A stretch of 64,000 bases of DNA, taken from assembly GCF_031877795.1 (NCBI RefSeq), contig NC_133946.1:13756365-13820364 (forward strand). Direction: 5' to 3'. The DNA is from Strix aluco (Eukaryota > Chordata > Aves > Strigiformes > Strigidae). Made by a program: the position numbers and the translations under genes. The notes beneath the pieces are model-generated. The model did not search any database. It saw only the letters and a list, made by a program, of their open reading frames with translations, and had not been told where the DNA came from. The number at the start of each line of letters is the position of its first letter. Position 1 is the first letter of the stretch. Of this stretch, positions 1 to 14,900 are shown piece by piece.

Positions 1-388
1 TTGCTTGAAGTGTGGATAGCTGCAAGAAAACTGCTGGGAGTTATTCATATAGATTGGTGTCTATTTCACTGTCTCATCAAAAGTAGTAGGTTAGAACATG
101 ACTTTCTATTTACTTACAAAGCTCCTTTCATCTCAAAGGCATTACATCAGCAAATGCTGACATGCAGCTACCTCTGGGGTGATACTCGGTTTCCATGAAA
201 GCCATGGAAACACTAACAGTGAGAGGTGTGAAACCCAGTGAGAAGAGCAGAAGAGTTGTGCAGGCTCAGACCGAGCTAGAGCCTAGCTCAGCATCCTGTC
301 TGCAGCTGAAGCAGTATGTGGACACCCAGAGAAAAGAACGCATAAGGCACGTACATACCTTAAAAAAACCCCAGCCAACCAACCAAAA

Positions 389-415
389 AAAAACCCAAAC
401 CCAAACCCAAAAACC
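389..415. repeat. (CCCAAA)n short tract
   Basis: Three CCCAAA units within an A/C-only stretch (384-415). It resembles telomere-like hexamers only superficially (CCCAAA, not CCCTAA). Confidence 0.8.
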
Positions 416-3400
416 TTCCTTTTCCAGCCTTCAAGTATTTTCAGTTCAGGGCATTTCCTGAGTCAAATCTCCTCCTGAATTAATATAAAACACTTTTACA
501 TCCACAGCTTTTTTTGGCAAGCAGCTACACATCTGTCGCCTGCTGTGCAAAAAACTATTTCCTTTTCCTTGTTTTGATTGCGTCTCCCACTAGCTTCATT
601 TGCTGACTCCTAGTTCTTGTACTAGAAAATAGTTTGAGCCTTAAGGACACACTGAAAATGGTAGGAAAGAAAAAAGGCCATCCTGTGTAGGATTCTCTTT
701 TTTTACCAAATAAGAGAGGCAAACAGACCTTGGCAAACTCCCCAAATCCTTTGAGAGCAAGTATTTATATACGAATATTATACTTTCTTAAAATACCAAG
801 GGAAAAGGATGAGGAGGAAAATCCCCCTTCAATTACTTGAGCTGAAGTTTGGAAAAACTGTTGCTTTTAACAGCCACAGCCACAAAGAGGGTTTTTTTAA
901 TATTCTGAATAATGGTCCAGAATTCCAAATAAAACAAGTAGCCGCTTACACCCCTTCCAAATGCCAAGATATGGATTCACTGCAGCTGACAAGAAGAGTG
1001 CCATTTCTTGACCCCACAGCAGCTTCTCCTTTCTGCCTTTTTTTCCCTCCTCCTCCCTCCCCACCAGAAGTGTGGGTTTCAGTTCAATGGGCTTCACAGA
1101 TAGGTTTGCCACAAACTTGTAAGAATTAAGATGCTTGATTGTCTACTTAGTGGCACCTTCAAGTACCTCTCAACTGTGTCATGAAACCAGAGTTTGCTAG
1201 AAGGAGTGGCAAATGCTCCAGCTAAAACTTCCTGGCAGCACATTCTGTCTATAACAAGTGCGGTTTATTCCAATTAGAAAATAAATGAGTTTTTCTGCTT
1301 TAATTTGGATCACTACGGGAGGACTTGGAGACATCAGGAGATTCAAAACATGGATATTAATTACTTGATATATTTCATTATGGCACCTCTAGTCCTCAAA
1401 CAGAAAATTGGCACCACATTTTCTCCCCTATTAATAGAGGTGTTAACATCTTAATTTTGCAGGGAGTGCAGATTACGTTCCGTGTTACATTACTCACTAA
1501 AATGCTGTCTTGCACTACGTATGTGCAGAAAACGATAGTTGCCTTGAAGCGTAGACTGGATTTTAAAATATTTCCTCCTTTCCACTTCACATACAGCAAA
1601 TTCCTTACATCTCATCTTGTAACTTGACTTAGTTGACATGCTACTACATCCAACAAATTATGCTCTACACCTTTCTTTACATATGAAGTTTTCTGCTACA
1701 ATAATTTAAACTGACACTAATCAAAAAGCCACAATGCTCATCACATCTATAGAAAACAACACAGAAAAGTAGAAAGTAAATAAAGCTGTAAAGCAATGAA
1801 GTGAAACTGGGAAAAACAATTACTGAATGTAAATAATAATGGCTTCTACGATTACGACAACAAGCTTTAGTAATCCTTAGTACAACATGCAGAGTGTCAG
1901 AGTGTTTGTAAAAGCAATCCATTTAATGCCAGCAGGAAAGTGAGTTTGGACGCATTCGTCTACATGCTAAGTATCAGGCACCATGTTAAAATACCTGCCC
2001 TGTCACACTTGCTGATCTCCTGTACGAGCCACAGTGATATTTTAAATATATTTGTGCAGCTTTTAGCTTAGCTTCTTTAGCTGCCCTTATGAGAAGTCTT
2101 GAAGCACTATGTGAGTGTCACAGTTCACAGAAACAGATTGAGATATCTACACATGCAAATACCATATAAAGCAAGTAAAAAACCTGCTGAATAAATCTTG
2201 TTTATAATTACAGTTAAATGTTGCCATAAATAATCATTATTTCTCATGGAGATTTAAAAAAATAAAAGTAATAACCAGATGTTCCTGCAGTTTTTGTTCA
2301 GAAGCCTAAGGCAAATCATCACAAAACACCTCATCCTCAGCCCAGGGGAATAAACAGTGCTATTCCATGGACTTTGACTCAACTGAACAAGCCAAACCAT
2401 TCATTTTTTCACTTTCTTTTTTAAAAAAATCCAGTATTTCTTCATGTCTGTATAGCACATGCACTGTTGAAAAATGTGAAATATCTTTTCTTGTTAAACA
2501 CAGGAGATTCTGACCAACAGACCCCCGTATTATACTTCCATGTCTTTACTGAAATTTGCCACTGAACACGGCTACTCAAGCCAGGGGCATATTTATCACA
2601 CAAATCCAACAGGAGAGGAAATTTCTAAAACAGCAAAGGGAACCTGAACCAGCATTCATCACCATTCCACTTTAACCAAACTTTTAAAAGCTGGGTTTGT
2701 GAGCTGGTGCTGCCCAGACACACCTGTGCATCCTACTGCTGGTATTTGCCTGAAAAGACCTAGACGGGGTGTGGCTGCAGGGGTAGGTCCTCAGCTATTT
2801 TATAGCTATTTTATAGCACATTACACACACATTCCTACCCATTATTAGATTTTACTATTATTAGATCTTCCTCTCCTCTTCCAGTACTAGTTGCGCCGCT
2901 CCTCTGCAACTTTTTTATGATGAAATAAACACGTCACTGTACAAAAAAAGGAGACCCGTTTGTTTTGCTTCCAGATCCCGTGAATCCTCTTGCAATACAG
3001 CGGGGAGCTACAGCTGTGCTGGGATCCTGTGCCACAACAGGTTACATTTTCCTGATAACATAGTCAACAACACATTGAAGAAGGTCTGTCATAGCATCTT
3101 TTCCTAGAGAAAAATGATGGGGTTAGAATTTGATGTATCTGGTAACCAGAATAAGTCTTTCTCAGCATCTCAGGCATAGCATATTCCTAGGTAGAGCCTG
3201 AAATGTTTCAGTAAATGTGTTCAAGAAAAGGATGAAGGGTTTTTTTCCCAAAAATGCGATAAACATATTATACTGATCCTCAGCATCAATTAAAATACTC
3301 AATGTATTTTAAGACTTAAAATCTAGAGCCAATATAGAGATTTTGCAATCAGTAATCACCATTTTAAAAATACGTTTTCTTTTATATGCTTTGGATATAT

Positions 3401-6400
3401 TTGGTTAAAATATAAGCTAAAGAGGAAAGAAAACTATGAGCTGGAAATGACTGGGGAACAATTTTCTGTGTTTGAAATTCCAAGTTTTTTGTTAAGAACT
3501 CATTTTAATGAAAAATTGAGAGTATTAAATTTAAAACTCTGAAGCATGCTGTTTCAAGCACCAGTGATTCATTTTGACTTACATTCTATATTCCATATAA
3601 ATCAAAACAAGATGTTTTGACAGCATTCTGTCAAGATTATTAGCAGTAATTAATCTATTCCCATGAAACATTTCAATTTCAACAGGAAACTAGAACTGTC
3701 AAGATTGTTGATGGCTCTGGTAGAAGCTCTGCAACAAAAAGTATTCTGTCTCAGAGGTCTCAGGTGACCATTTCTATGTGTTTATACGAAGTGTGCTTCA
3801 TCTGTCTGCATTGACACACATAATTTGTTACTGTGATTAGCTGTGGAGAGATTTTATATTATATACACCAGCCTGTAAAATTCAACATTGTTAGGGAAGA
3901 AAAATCAGATTTTTATAGTTATGTTAGCATCTGCAACCCTCATATGCAGACTTTGCAGACTTCCAAGGAAAACTATACAGAAGCAATGGTCTTCACCCTA
4001 CTAGAAAACAAAACCATTTTGATTATATTCTATTCCCAAAGACTACCCTTTTCTAAATTGTTATTACTCTCTTTGCAGGCTCATACTACAGTGTCTGTCT
4101 GGCCACACAGATTTTCACCACAAAGGTAGAAGACAGACATTTGGCAGCTTCCATAAATACAGACAGATACTTCATACTTACTGGGACAAAACATAATGGA
4201 AGATTATAAGTTTCACTCAATAGCCAGCTCAGCTTCTTTAAAAATGATACTTCCTTTATTTCCAGCCGTGCTCGCAAGGGGCAGAAGTGAACAGCCAAGT
4301 TGCTGGAGATGGGCTGTACATGGAGCTCCCCCAGGGAGGAAGCTGTTTTTAAACCTTTACCAAAGGATGCTGGATATGGCTTTTTGGCTCTCACCTACCT
4401 GTCTTCCTGTATTTCACCCTTAGCCTGATGGCTTTATCCATCTTGTCTGCCTCAGCACCTCTGTTTTACACCATCATCCCCTATATTGCCCAGTACAGAC
4501 CACCTGCAGTCCTCACAAGTTGCATCCTCACGGTAAAGCACAGGTCTAGAAAAAGATACCCTCACTACAGCCATAGATTCAGGAGAGGGAAAGAACATTT
4601 TTCATCACTTACATAAATTCCTGAAATGATTACTTTGTCCATTCAGCACATTGGTATATAGCTTCAAGCCAAGCAGAATTATCAAAGATCAGTATGTACA
4701 CACACATACTCCCCGTAAATTTTCCAAGTTCAGTACTTCTGGTTCATGCTATTTAGCCGCTGACCAGCTGCACATTCAAATGCGTGCACAATGAGGCTCT
4801 CACGTCAGAGCTGGTTTCATGTAATTCTGAATGAGCAACTTTACCACCACTGTGAGAAGCAGCTAGTCTATTTGAAACCTTTTTGAAGATGTACCTATCA
4901 AAGAAGAACAAGGAAATCTATTTGTGCCCTCTGTCATCTTCCTTTACACCAGGGTGGCCCCAAGACTGGGACTGGAACCTGCCATAAAGCACTCTACATA
5001 AGTAGGGCACAGCCTGCATCTACGTTGAAAAGCCAGAAACAGCATTTTCTTTGTTTTCTTTTCGAGAAACATGCTGGCAATCCTCAGGAGTAGGCGGCAG
5101 CACCACCATCAGTCAGGCACAGCTGTTCGTAAACAGTCTCCCCTCCATTAAGTTACCAAGCTCTTGTCTGTGCTAGACCTTATAAAAGGTTGCTCTGCCC
5201 AGCACAGAAATTTTAAGAGTATCGTTTAGTGAAATGCCAGACATCTGCAGGGCACAGGAGGGCACTCAGTGTTCCCACTCCACCTTCTGCATCCCCTCAT
5301 GGGGATTTGGAGACTATGCCCAGACATCAGATCCACCCCTGTCCCTGCACAGGAGGGTATAGCAGCTCGCCACTGCAGCAAATCATCTATCATTTCTTGT
5401 TGATGTCATATTCCCCTTTACATCCTTGGACTGCATCTTTACAGAATGTGCCTGTGAAGATTAAGGTTTAGAAGAGCCTTAAGTGTGATGAGACCACCCT
5501 TGGAGGTCTCGCAGTTTTAAGACTCTGGTCTTAACTCATGGTTTTCCAGTTAGAGCTGAAGGCAGTTGCCTAGACAACAAGTCTGATTCATCAGCAGTGA
5601 ATTGTCAGGGCAACCATCTCTGGCCATACCTGGGATGTGCTGAAGAGCGCTGTTGTGCAGCAGAAACAGCTGTCAGACAGGGAAGGCCACCCCCAAAAAA
5701 TTGCAAGTTAAAAAGGTAAAAGCTTCTACTTCAGTGTCTGTTTGCTAAGCCAAAGGCAGATACTTTGCACTTTGTTCGCATCAAAAAACTGACTACAGTT
5801 ATCCCATATAAGGAAATATATTTTGAATTTTTGGGCAAAGGAAATAATCCTATCTCAGCAAAATACATATCCACATAACATGACTATGTACAGCCCGTCA
5901 ATGGTTTGTACACAGCATCCTTTGTACACAATGTCACTATATTTTGGGGGGATATTACTGATATAACGTGGGAGGAAGCTCACTGTGTTGTTTCATGAAG
6001 AATTTGCTTTTCATTTCTAGTTGGCCAACAGCAAGGCACTTGTGTTGATTTTCAATTTTAAATATTTCTTCCACGGTGTTTTCTTTTAGAATATTTTCAT
6101 TTTAAGAAAATGAATACATGCCCACAATATATTACGCAGGGAGGGAGGAGAGGAGTGAAGGGAAATCACAGTAACATGTAGTCATCTATTATTTAAACTA
6201 CTTTATAGACTCTTGAAAATATTTGAACCTTTTTCTCCAAATTTAGCCAGCCTTATAAGATATCCATTATTCATTTTCCCAATTTATTTCAAACAGTACA
6301 ATCATAATTGAACAAAATACCCTTTTATTCTATTTGACCAAGTCTCTCAACCAATAAAGAAATCACACAGCACAAATTAAAATACTGGCAGCACTTTTGA

Positions 6401-8204
6401 GTACGTATTTTGGGTCCCTCCCCTCTGCTCTGCATGCTGCGTGTTCTCATATCTCATCTCTCTGAGAAGCTGATTAAAGAAGTAGAAAATTATCACTGCG
6501 AGTTTGGTTTTCTGTCCCCAAACCAGCATATATCAGAAAAACTTTTCCAGCTCCAAGATCCAAAACTGCTCCCAGTCAGCACCTGCAGGCTTGGTTTCCG
6601 AGTCTTACTCAGACTTGTTTCAGAGTTATATTGCTGTGCCTGTCCAGGTTATGCCAGGCTCCGTTATTTCCACACCCATTTCCTCTAACCCTGTAGTCCT
6701 TTTCCAAAAACAGTGTCCCATCTGCCAGATGCACCTGGCTGGCTGACGCCCAGCACCAAGTTCACTCCAAAGACTTGAAGAGATGACCTGTCACCACTTA
6801 CTGCATAGAATTAAATTCAGGGACCCACATTTTCAAGTGTATTTTCACTATTTTAAGGATGTGGGGTTTGAGCAGGGGTTGGGGCTAGGGCTTTTGTTTT
6901 AATTTGTGCTCTCCCAAACTTCTGGAAATCTTGCTAAATTTTCCCATGCCCCTGCTTAAAAGTGGCCTAAAGAAAAGTCTACAGATAGATATTTTGTTCT
7001 TTCATATAGATCCTATTCTTCTATAATGGAGAATTTGGATTGAAATGTTCTTTTTTGATCGGGGACTGCATGAACTCATTGAAACTTCTGGTATTAGAGT
7101 CTCTGTGTTTTTAATGTGAGCAAGAGACTGCTTTGTGAAACATTTTGCTATGGAGTTATGGAATATTAGTCACATTCTAGACTAGCTTCACTTGCTACGA
7201 TTTTTCTTATCACTTATTGTTATCTGTGTGGCAGGGTCCTATTTAAGTCACTTTCAGTTGCTCCAAAGTTCATTACAGGAAGACCAGCAGGACTGTCAGG
7301 GCTCAACCATTCACTCTTCAACTTAGGGTGATGCTTGCAAGTAGGCCTCCAGCAAGGCCATCTGAGTAATACGTACATATGACTGTGACTGTATGATTTC
7401 TGATTGCCCCGTTACTCTTAATTTATTTAATAGGTGTCAAACTATGAAAACCCAGCATTTCTGGGGGTATCTGGCTCTTGCCAGCTCTGTAAGAAGGATA
7501 TACTTCAGAAATGCTCGCTTGCTAGTATGAACAGGGAGCAGACATGATATTTTGAGCATGGCAGTGAAGCAGTATCCCCAGCCTGTACATAAGCTATTTT
7601 GCAATTGATATAAGGCAGACTTCCCCGGATTTCCAGTGGTCCAGACTGCAATTTAAACCAAATACTTGAAACGCAGGCATCTGGCAAGTCCAGCTCTGCA
7701 AATGCTGGACACTCAGCACTTCCCTTTCTCTGCCAGACTTTGCCAATATTGCAAAATGACTGCATAACACAAATAAATGTTTCATCATAAAATCATACCC
7801 CTCAAAGCCCCTTTGCATCTCTGAGCCTCAGGCCAGCTCGGTGTGGCCCCAGTTTTCCTTCTGGCAGTGGGACTGTCCTCCTTCCTGTGTGCTTCAGGCA
7901 CTCCCAGCTCCTGGGGACAACCTGGGGGATTGGGGTGTTCTGCTTTGGAAGCAGTGATCTGTGCTCAAAAGCAAAATTTCTGCCTAATATCATTTAACTT
8001 GACTGTCTCAGAAAACCATATGTCTACTTACAAGGAATTGGGGGGTTCTTATACAATCATTTTCTAGCCAATATCTCATTGCCCAGTGGCATACAAGAAA
8101 CAGCTACAGCAAGATACCTTTCCAACCAGCCTCAGGAGCCACAGGCAGCCAAGCATGGCACCAGCCACATCCCTTCTCCTGCATGCCAGAGGCCAGAGGA
8201 ACCC

Positions 8205-8246
8205 TTACGCTTTCAATTCTCCAACTGTTATGCTTTCAATTCTCCA
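8205..8246. repeat. 23-bp tandem duplication, imperfect
   Basis: Two adjacent copies starting TTACGCTTTCAATTCTCCA and TTATGCTTTCAATTCTCCA, with one C/T difference in the shared part; the second copy is shorter. Confidence 0.85.
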
Positions 8247-11200
8247 TGAAGACTCATGGTTATTTTGATATTTCTCCTTCCTAGCCTGCGTGTGCAAATA
8301 TCAGGCTTATGTTTTCTTGATTAGAGGATCTGGAATCACACAGGAATGAAAGGCTGCATGCAGTAGTTTAAGGAGGCCAAGGAATTTCAGCACTTCTCTA
8401 AACACATTGGGACTTTTTCAGCATTTGCCCAAAATGTTACTTATTACCTACACTTCTAAAATGCTAGATTTTCTAGTCACTTACCCCTTTTTTTCTTTTT
8501 CCTATATGGGCTTTTTGTATCAAGGATTCTGAAGATTGGTTAACTAAGTTCACTCACAAGATGCCAGGGTTATCATTTGAAAAACGTCCCTGGATTTGTT
8601 TAGCAGGCTGATGCTCTGCTTAAATCGCAGCTTAATCAGATCAAGACTGGAAATTTTTTATGTAAAAAATACTTGCAAACTTGTTAACTCAACCATGGTT
8701 AATAAAAGTAAATTCAAGTGACCTGGGTTTAAACTCATCTGAAAAATCAAGTCAGAGAAAATAAGCAACATATCTCTCAGGTGAAGCAGTTACTTAATTA
8801 GTGACAGTAAAGTAACAAGTATCTCATCAGTTTGCTGTATAAACTGCAAACAAGGTATTATGATGTATACCTTGCAAACAGGTCTTGGTGAGTTGAGAGC
8901 TATGATGAAAGAGAACTGCTAATAACAGGAGCCATTTCACACCCAACATACAAGAGAGTAAAAGCTGAAACAATATTTCAGAAGCATTTCAATTATTTTG
9001 TGACAGCTAAAACAAGCTTTTTTTTAATGTCATCAAGCCTTGAAGACAAAGCTATGCTCTTTCTGTCTGCCCCAAGATTTCTGCCATTTGCATTTACAAA
9101 ATTACAAGGTATTTCAAGATGAATGTATGTGAGTTGTCTTCAACTTCTTCCTGATGACTTAGTAACAAATGACTTTTATGCAGCCAGTGCAGAACTGGAG
9201 TTAGAAGACTGTGTCTCTGAAATTAAAATACACTGAAACCTTGACCAAGGGAACGGTACTTTGTAAAATCTGCACCCTGTGGGGGCTTATAAAGAAAAAC
9301 CTGCTGGGTCATAAATACCAGAGTGGTAATAAGTCCATGAAAAATTGTCGGTTTGGCAATTTATCTGTCCTGTTCTTTTGTATGTGTTGTAGGAAGTGTG
9401 TGGCATTTTACCAGAATGTCAGTCAGCCAAGATCAGATTCAGTTACCTACAGCAACAGGCATATTAAACTGTTTATCCAAATCTCACGTCCAATTCACTG
9501 GATGCAAACCCCATGCTATGCAACAACATTTTAAAAATCACAAAGTTTGTGCTGGAGCCACTGTGCCACAAGAAGATGGAGCATCAGCCACCTGCACTGT
9601 CGCTGGTCTGGCATGCTTAAAAAAAGGGACAAGTCTCCATCACCACAAAGGACAAGAGACGTAGCCCAGGCTGAAGGAGGCAACCCAGTCCTCACCATCC
9701 CTCCTCTGCCTTGTGGTTTAAGTGATGGAGTTTTGCCTTGTTTTTATAGCAAAACATTGCTGGCTGGAAAGGACTTGATAAGGTTACTGAAAATGTTGTC
9801 TGTTTTAGCAAGGGGGATGAGCAGGCTCAGAATTAGTTAATTACATATACTTCTGTGCTATCCTCACATTTCAATATGACAGTCTCAATTACAGATGACA
9901 ATTTCTATAAATGGAAAAAATGCACAGAGTGGAAAAAAAAAAAAGTTTCTGAATCTGGCAGGTTTCAGGAAGAAATCCCAGCTCCATGTTAGTAGCCTCC
10001 TCATTCTTGCTCATGAAGGCTTGACCTGCAGGGAGGGGGGAAAGCCTGCTATGTCATTAATCACTATATCTTTCAGATATCTTGTTCTCAGAGAAAAACA
10101 ATTAATCTAGAGGCCTCTGAAAAGCGGGAGCAGCACACCATCACACTTTGGCATGACTGCATGAGTATGACATAGTTGGACAAAAAAGCCTTTTTTTCCC
10201 CCCTCCTACAAGAGCCTCAGGGAATTCAGCTTCCTTTCAGTACCTCATGCAATCTACATAAAGTTATTTTTGCCGCTGGCGCTCAGTGCTGTGTGACTGA
10301 GCACTCTGGAGTAACACTTCTTGGTAACACTTATTCTTGGCAACCAAACAGCCACTCGGGGGCTTGCTCATTAAACAGGCCCAAAACGGGAGGAAACATG
10401 CAGGAAAACTGCCCAGGACTGGCTTCCCCAAAGCTTCAGAATAGCTGGAGAGTAAAGCATAGTCCATTTTCTGTAGACATATTTCCTAACTTTCCAGGCA
10501 ACTCTGCTATGAAGAGTGCGGAGCAGTTTCAATGATGGCCGTGACGTGTGCTGAAGGGCTGGGATGCCTGTCTTCTAGCCCATCGGGCCACTGAAGACAC
10601 GGACTGTATTTTTCATGATGCAAACTCCAGGCAACGAGATCTAATTTCTAGATAGGAGTAATGTTTCTGATGAGTGTCTTAAGTCAGTGAGTAAGGTGTG
10701 TTTTTTCAATTAAATAGAGCTTTGAATTTGATTTAATCAAAAAATGTGAAGGAATTACGCCTTGCAACACCTAGCAAAGCAGGTGAATATGATATATATT
10801 GCCAGGTAGAGGGGGAAAAAAGAGAATGCACATGCAGGGTTTGAGGCAGGGGAGCTCCTGAAGCTTGCTGTAGCTGAGTACACAAGTAGGATTTGGTTGC
10901 ATGTTTGGGAGGAGGGTCCCCCATTCCCTCTACCCTTTGGTAACAGGTGTTTTGAGAGTGAGGGAGAAGAAAGGCAGGCGAATTCCATTAGCACCTCTCT
11001 CCGATTTTCTAAATGAGGAACTGGTCTTTCCTTTGTATTTCCTTTGAAAGACCTCAGGATGCAGTCAGCACTCCTGTCCAGACAGATTTCACAGTGAAGG
11101 ACAGCGCTTGAGAGCAGAGAGCAGTTTGCAGCTCCGCACAAAAGGACAAGAGGAAATTTGGAACGAGCTGAGCCTGTTCCAGCTTCTGGAGCCAGGTTCT

Positions 11201-11946
11201 CGGGAGACAGCTTTGCTGGCAGCATCTACACTGCTACTTGCCTTCACATGGCAGTCACTATTTGATGGTGCTTTTTCTTGCTCGTGCTCTAGTTCAGATG
11301 ACATGGTTAAAAGAAACAACACAAGACAACAGCAACAAAACAAAAAAAAGAGACAAACTCATCTTCTTCCCACCTTACAGCTCATAATTCTTCAGTCTGA
11401 GACTAAACTCTTCTGTATTGACAGAGACTGTGTGCCCTGGGAACAGAAGAACTATTCAAAGAATGGTATTACAAGGAAAGAGTCCCAGTATGCATAGTGT
11501 CCTCCCTTTTCTGCAAAAGAGTTCATTTAAAAGCAAGCTTCTCCTGGGGCAACAGTACATGCAATGTAAGAAGGCAGCAAAGAGTGGGGCCAAGACCTAA
11601 GAGGCATTTCCACAAAAAGCAGGTCTTCCTGTGCGACCCATCAGCACCATCACATGCCGTCAGCATCATGTTGTCAGTTACTCAACCCTAAGAAATCATA
11701 TTATTTCAGATTAAACTTAAAAAATAAGGCATGCTAGTCTGCCATTTCCAACAGTGCCCAGTCCTGAGTATTTTGGAGACATCAAGGGATCCTCCCTCCC
11801 ATGCACACTGCCATAGTGTCTTGTGCTGGTAGGTGCTTCATGGTGCTCACCTGGAGCAGCTCCTGGCACTCCCTGAGCCTCTGAGGTCCCACTGACCTTT
11901 TCCAGTTACTGCTACCTGAGGAGCTGGGCTGCTGGCATGGGGAGAG

Positions 11947-11970
11947 CTCCTCCTCCTCCTCCTCCTCCTC
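11947..11970. repeat. (CTC)8 trinucleotide microsatellite
   Basis: Eight perfect CTC/TCC units (GAG on the complement) in non-coding DNA. Confidence 0.95.
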
Positions 11971-14900
11971 ATCTTACCCAGGCCAAGGCAAGTGAGGGAG
12001 TGTGGCTCTACAAAGCGTGACACAATGACACGTCTAGCCTTATGAACTAGGGCTTATTTCTGAAATTAAATTCATTTGATTTGCCCATTTAAATAAAAGA
12101 CTCTTACCTGAAATTTTAAAATACTTTTAATTAAAAGAATAAAATGATTACTTTTTGTTACTAATCAATAAATATTTCTAATTAAAAAAACCCCAAACAA
12201 ACAACAAACTAAACAAAAATCAGTTATGATGTAAATCTCTCCTACTACAGAGATGCCAGACTGCACCCTACCATTGGACATGCCAGGCTTTCAACACTGC
12301 AAAGCTGTGCTTGCTGCACAACCACCACAGTGTAATACTGTTTCAGAACATGATTAATATCTCAGAATAACAGCTTATATTGCTCCGGCCAACTGTCAGA
12401 AAATATTCTAATAAGACAGCACAGATTTAAGTCAGAAGGTAACTGAATCCTCCATGCGACAGGTCAGGCAAAAGCAAACCAAGTGAACAGCTGTGAAGAT
12501 CCACCCTTGCTTTCTCTAACCTCGTCCACTGCTGAGGTGCAACAAAATATTACTTGATTTTTTTTATATGGTCCGTCACCAGGGATGTAACTGCAGTAAA
12601 ACTGGAAAGAAAAGAAAAGATGGTAAAGTAGCAGAAAAAAGGAATACAAAAGAGAGGACTTAATAGAGATGGGAGAAAATAAATCATTTTCCTAATTTTC
12701 ATGTATTTTTAAAGGGGTATTTCCTGCACCAACACCTTTCCAGACTGAGGGGTAAGGATATGAATTTGGCTAAAAAAAGCCTCATCTAGTGTCCCTAAAA
12801 GTCTCCTATGATACCCAGAGGGTGTAGAAAAACAACAAAGGTAAAGTTCACAGTTACAGGACAGACAAGATGGCAGAAATAGCACAGAGCACGCCAGCAG
12901 CTCTCAGGGAGCATCATAGAGTGAACTTCACTGTAAACATCTAATTGTAGAGACTTCTCATCTCGCAACATCTGATAAGAAACATCTTTCCTACACCTGG
13001 GTGAGTAAAAGACAGAGCGGCTGGTTGACTTCAGCAACCAAATTCCCTAAAACGTACTAGATAACACTTCTTGCTTCCTCAGCAATGTTCTGTGTCTTAT
13101 ATTATGAGATTATTTCTCTTTTTAAATCCATAGATCAGAGTATTCTTAAGCCCACCTGGGGCCAGGAGGGAGAGCACAAAGCTGCAGTTAAATGTCAGCC
13201 CACAAGGCTTTAACTAAAACAAAGCTGAACAAAAATGTAAATAAATCAGTACTGCTACAGTGAGCTGTTCCCCTGGTAGCTTTGCTCTTCTCACTTCTAC
13301 TGGCAAAGCCGGGCAGCAAGGCCACCCTTGTGCATAACATTCAGGTGAAGGTGAATTTTAACTTAGTCTAATGAGCATTTAAGAACAGTTTCACTGTACC
13401 ACAATCAGTGGGATCTGAGTACATAATGGAATAGTGCATTGCATAGGGATGGGTTTTTCAGTTGTACCAAACCAAAAAAAAAGTTATAACTGTAGACCTC
13501 CTGTAACTAATGCATGGGAAAAAATTGATGGTACATGTGGACAGAATCCAAGTAACATTATAAACTTTTTGCATCCTTTTCACACCATATTAAAAGCCTG
13601 AATCTTAGATACTTCAGAAAAGGCTCATTAAAGGGCTCTAGTATTATTCTCTGCCAAATAATCTGTTTTAGCACTCCCTCTTCTTGCCTATTCTTATCAA
13701 AGTCACCTACCCTGACTTGCCAACTACCTACACAAGACTGGTGAAGAGAAACTTAGCAAAAAAATTGATTCTATTTTCAACACTGACATACATTATTTCA
13801 TTTACCGTACACAGAATTCAGAATTTGTGTTCTGCTGCACTATGACTGAGATGACATTAAAAAGGTAAACTCAGATGTTACAGCTGTAGAAAAAGAGCAA
13901 TCATATGGTAAAGAAACCAGAGACCTGCAAACACACTCAGAGCCTCATGCCACCGCTGGAGCATCATACCACTCTGGATGCACAAGCACTTCTGTGCTGC
14001 TCAGTACATCAGAATAGTAAATGCATAAAAATACGAGCAGCTGCTCTTTGTGACAGAGTCTGTACCAAACAACTGGCCAGGAAAGTTACTGATAAGATGC
14101 AAACTAATATTTTTTGCAATGTTGTTCTCGGCAAGGTTCATAAGATCCACAGAAAAGGGACTTCAGCATGTATTTCAAATCATGCAGACAATCCCACCTT
14201 TTAATGGGGGAAAAGTGAAAGCAAAGAGAGATTTTTAGCAGAAAGATAATTGTCAACGCTAAAAAAATCAAGCTGAGGCAAAGATAAATGCATAGGTCCC
14301 TCTAACAAACAGGAACATCACTCAGCAGCAGCCTGCACCCAGGATCCGGGGCTGTTCCTGCAGCACAGCTCCCCCAGGCTGGGTGGAACGCTTCACGCAG
14401 GACGAGCAGAGAGAACACAGCAGAGCACCCATAGTTGCTAATCAACGATAAGAGCTTACCTAAACAACCGCATTTTTGTCTCCTGAGACAGGAACAGATA
14501 CAATTTGTCTCCCACACATACAGCATCCTTACGTTTGACTCCGAATTCAGCATCTCATTAGATGACGTTAGCAAATCCACAGCACAATCACAACAGAAGA
14601 GCCTCACTGCAATGGGTAAGAAACACAAGTATTTCTGCTTTTGCAGACATTTTACCCTAATTACATTTCAAAACAACCTATTAGTCCATACGTAATTTTT
14701 TGCAGTGAATTAATCAAATACACGTAACATAGGGTAAAGACGCTACAGTGAACAAAACAGAGTTTGGTCACCACATTTGAGCTTCAGTCAACCACCCAGG
14801 CACAGATATGTTTGTTCAGGATGCCTGCAGTCCCAGCCTGCCTAGGAGAATGCCTGTTGGACAAATTTTGGCTTCACTTGCTCAGGAGCACAAGAGTGGG

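Noticed and set aside
389..415. Interstitial telomeric repeat
   Set aside because: The unit is CCCAAA, not the vertebrate CCCTAA, and there are only about three copies.
5180..5471. TATAAAAG near 5181 followed by an 80-codon frame at 5229
   Set aside because: A TATA-like octamer is common by chance in AT-rich DNA, and the frame has no recognisable product or splice structure.
10755..11225. 156-codon open frame on the minus strand
   Set aside because: No recognisable domain, overlapped by other open frames on both strands, no splice or promoter context; consistent with chance.
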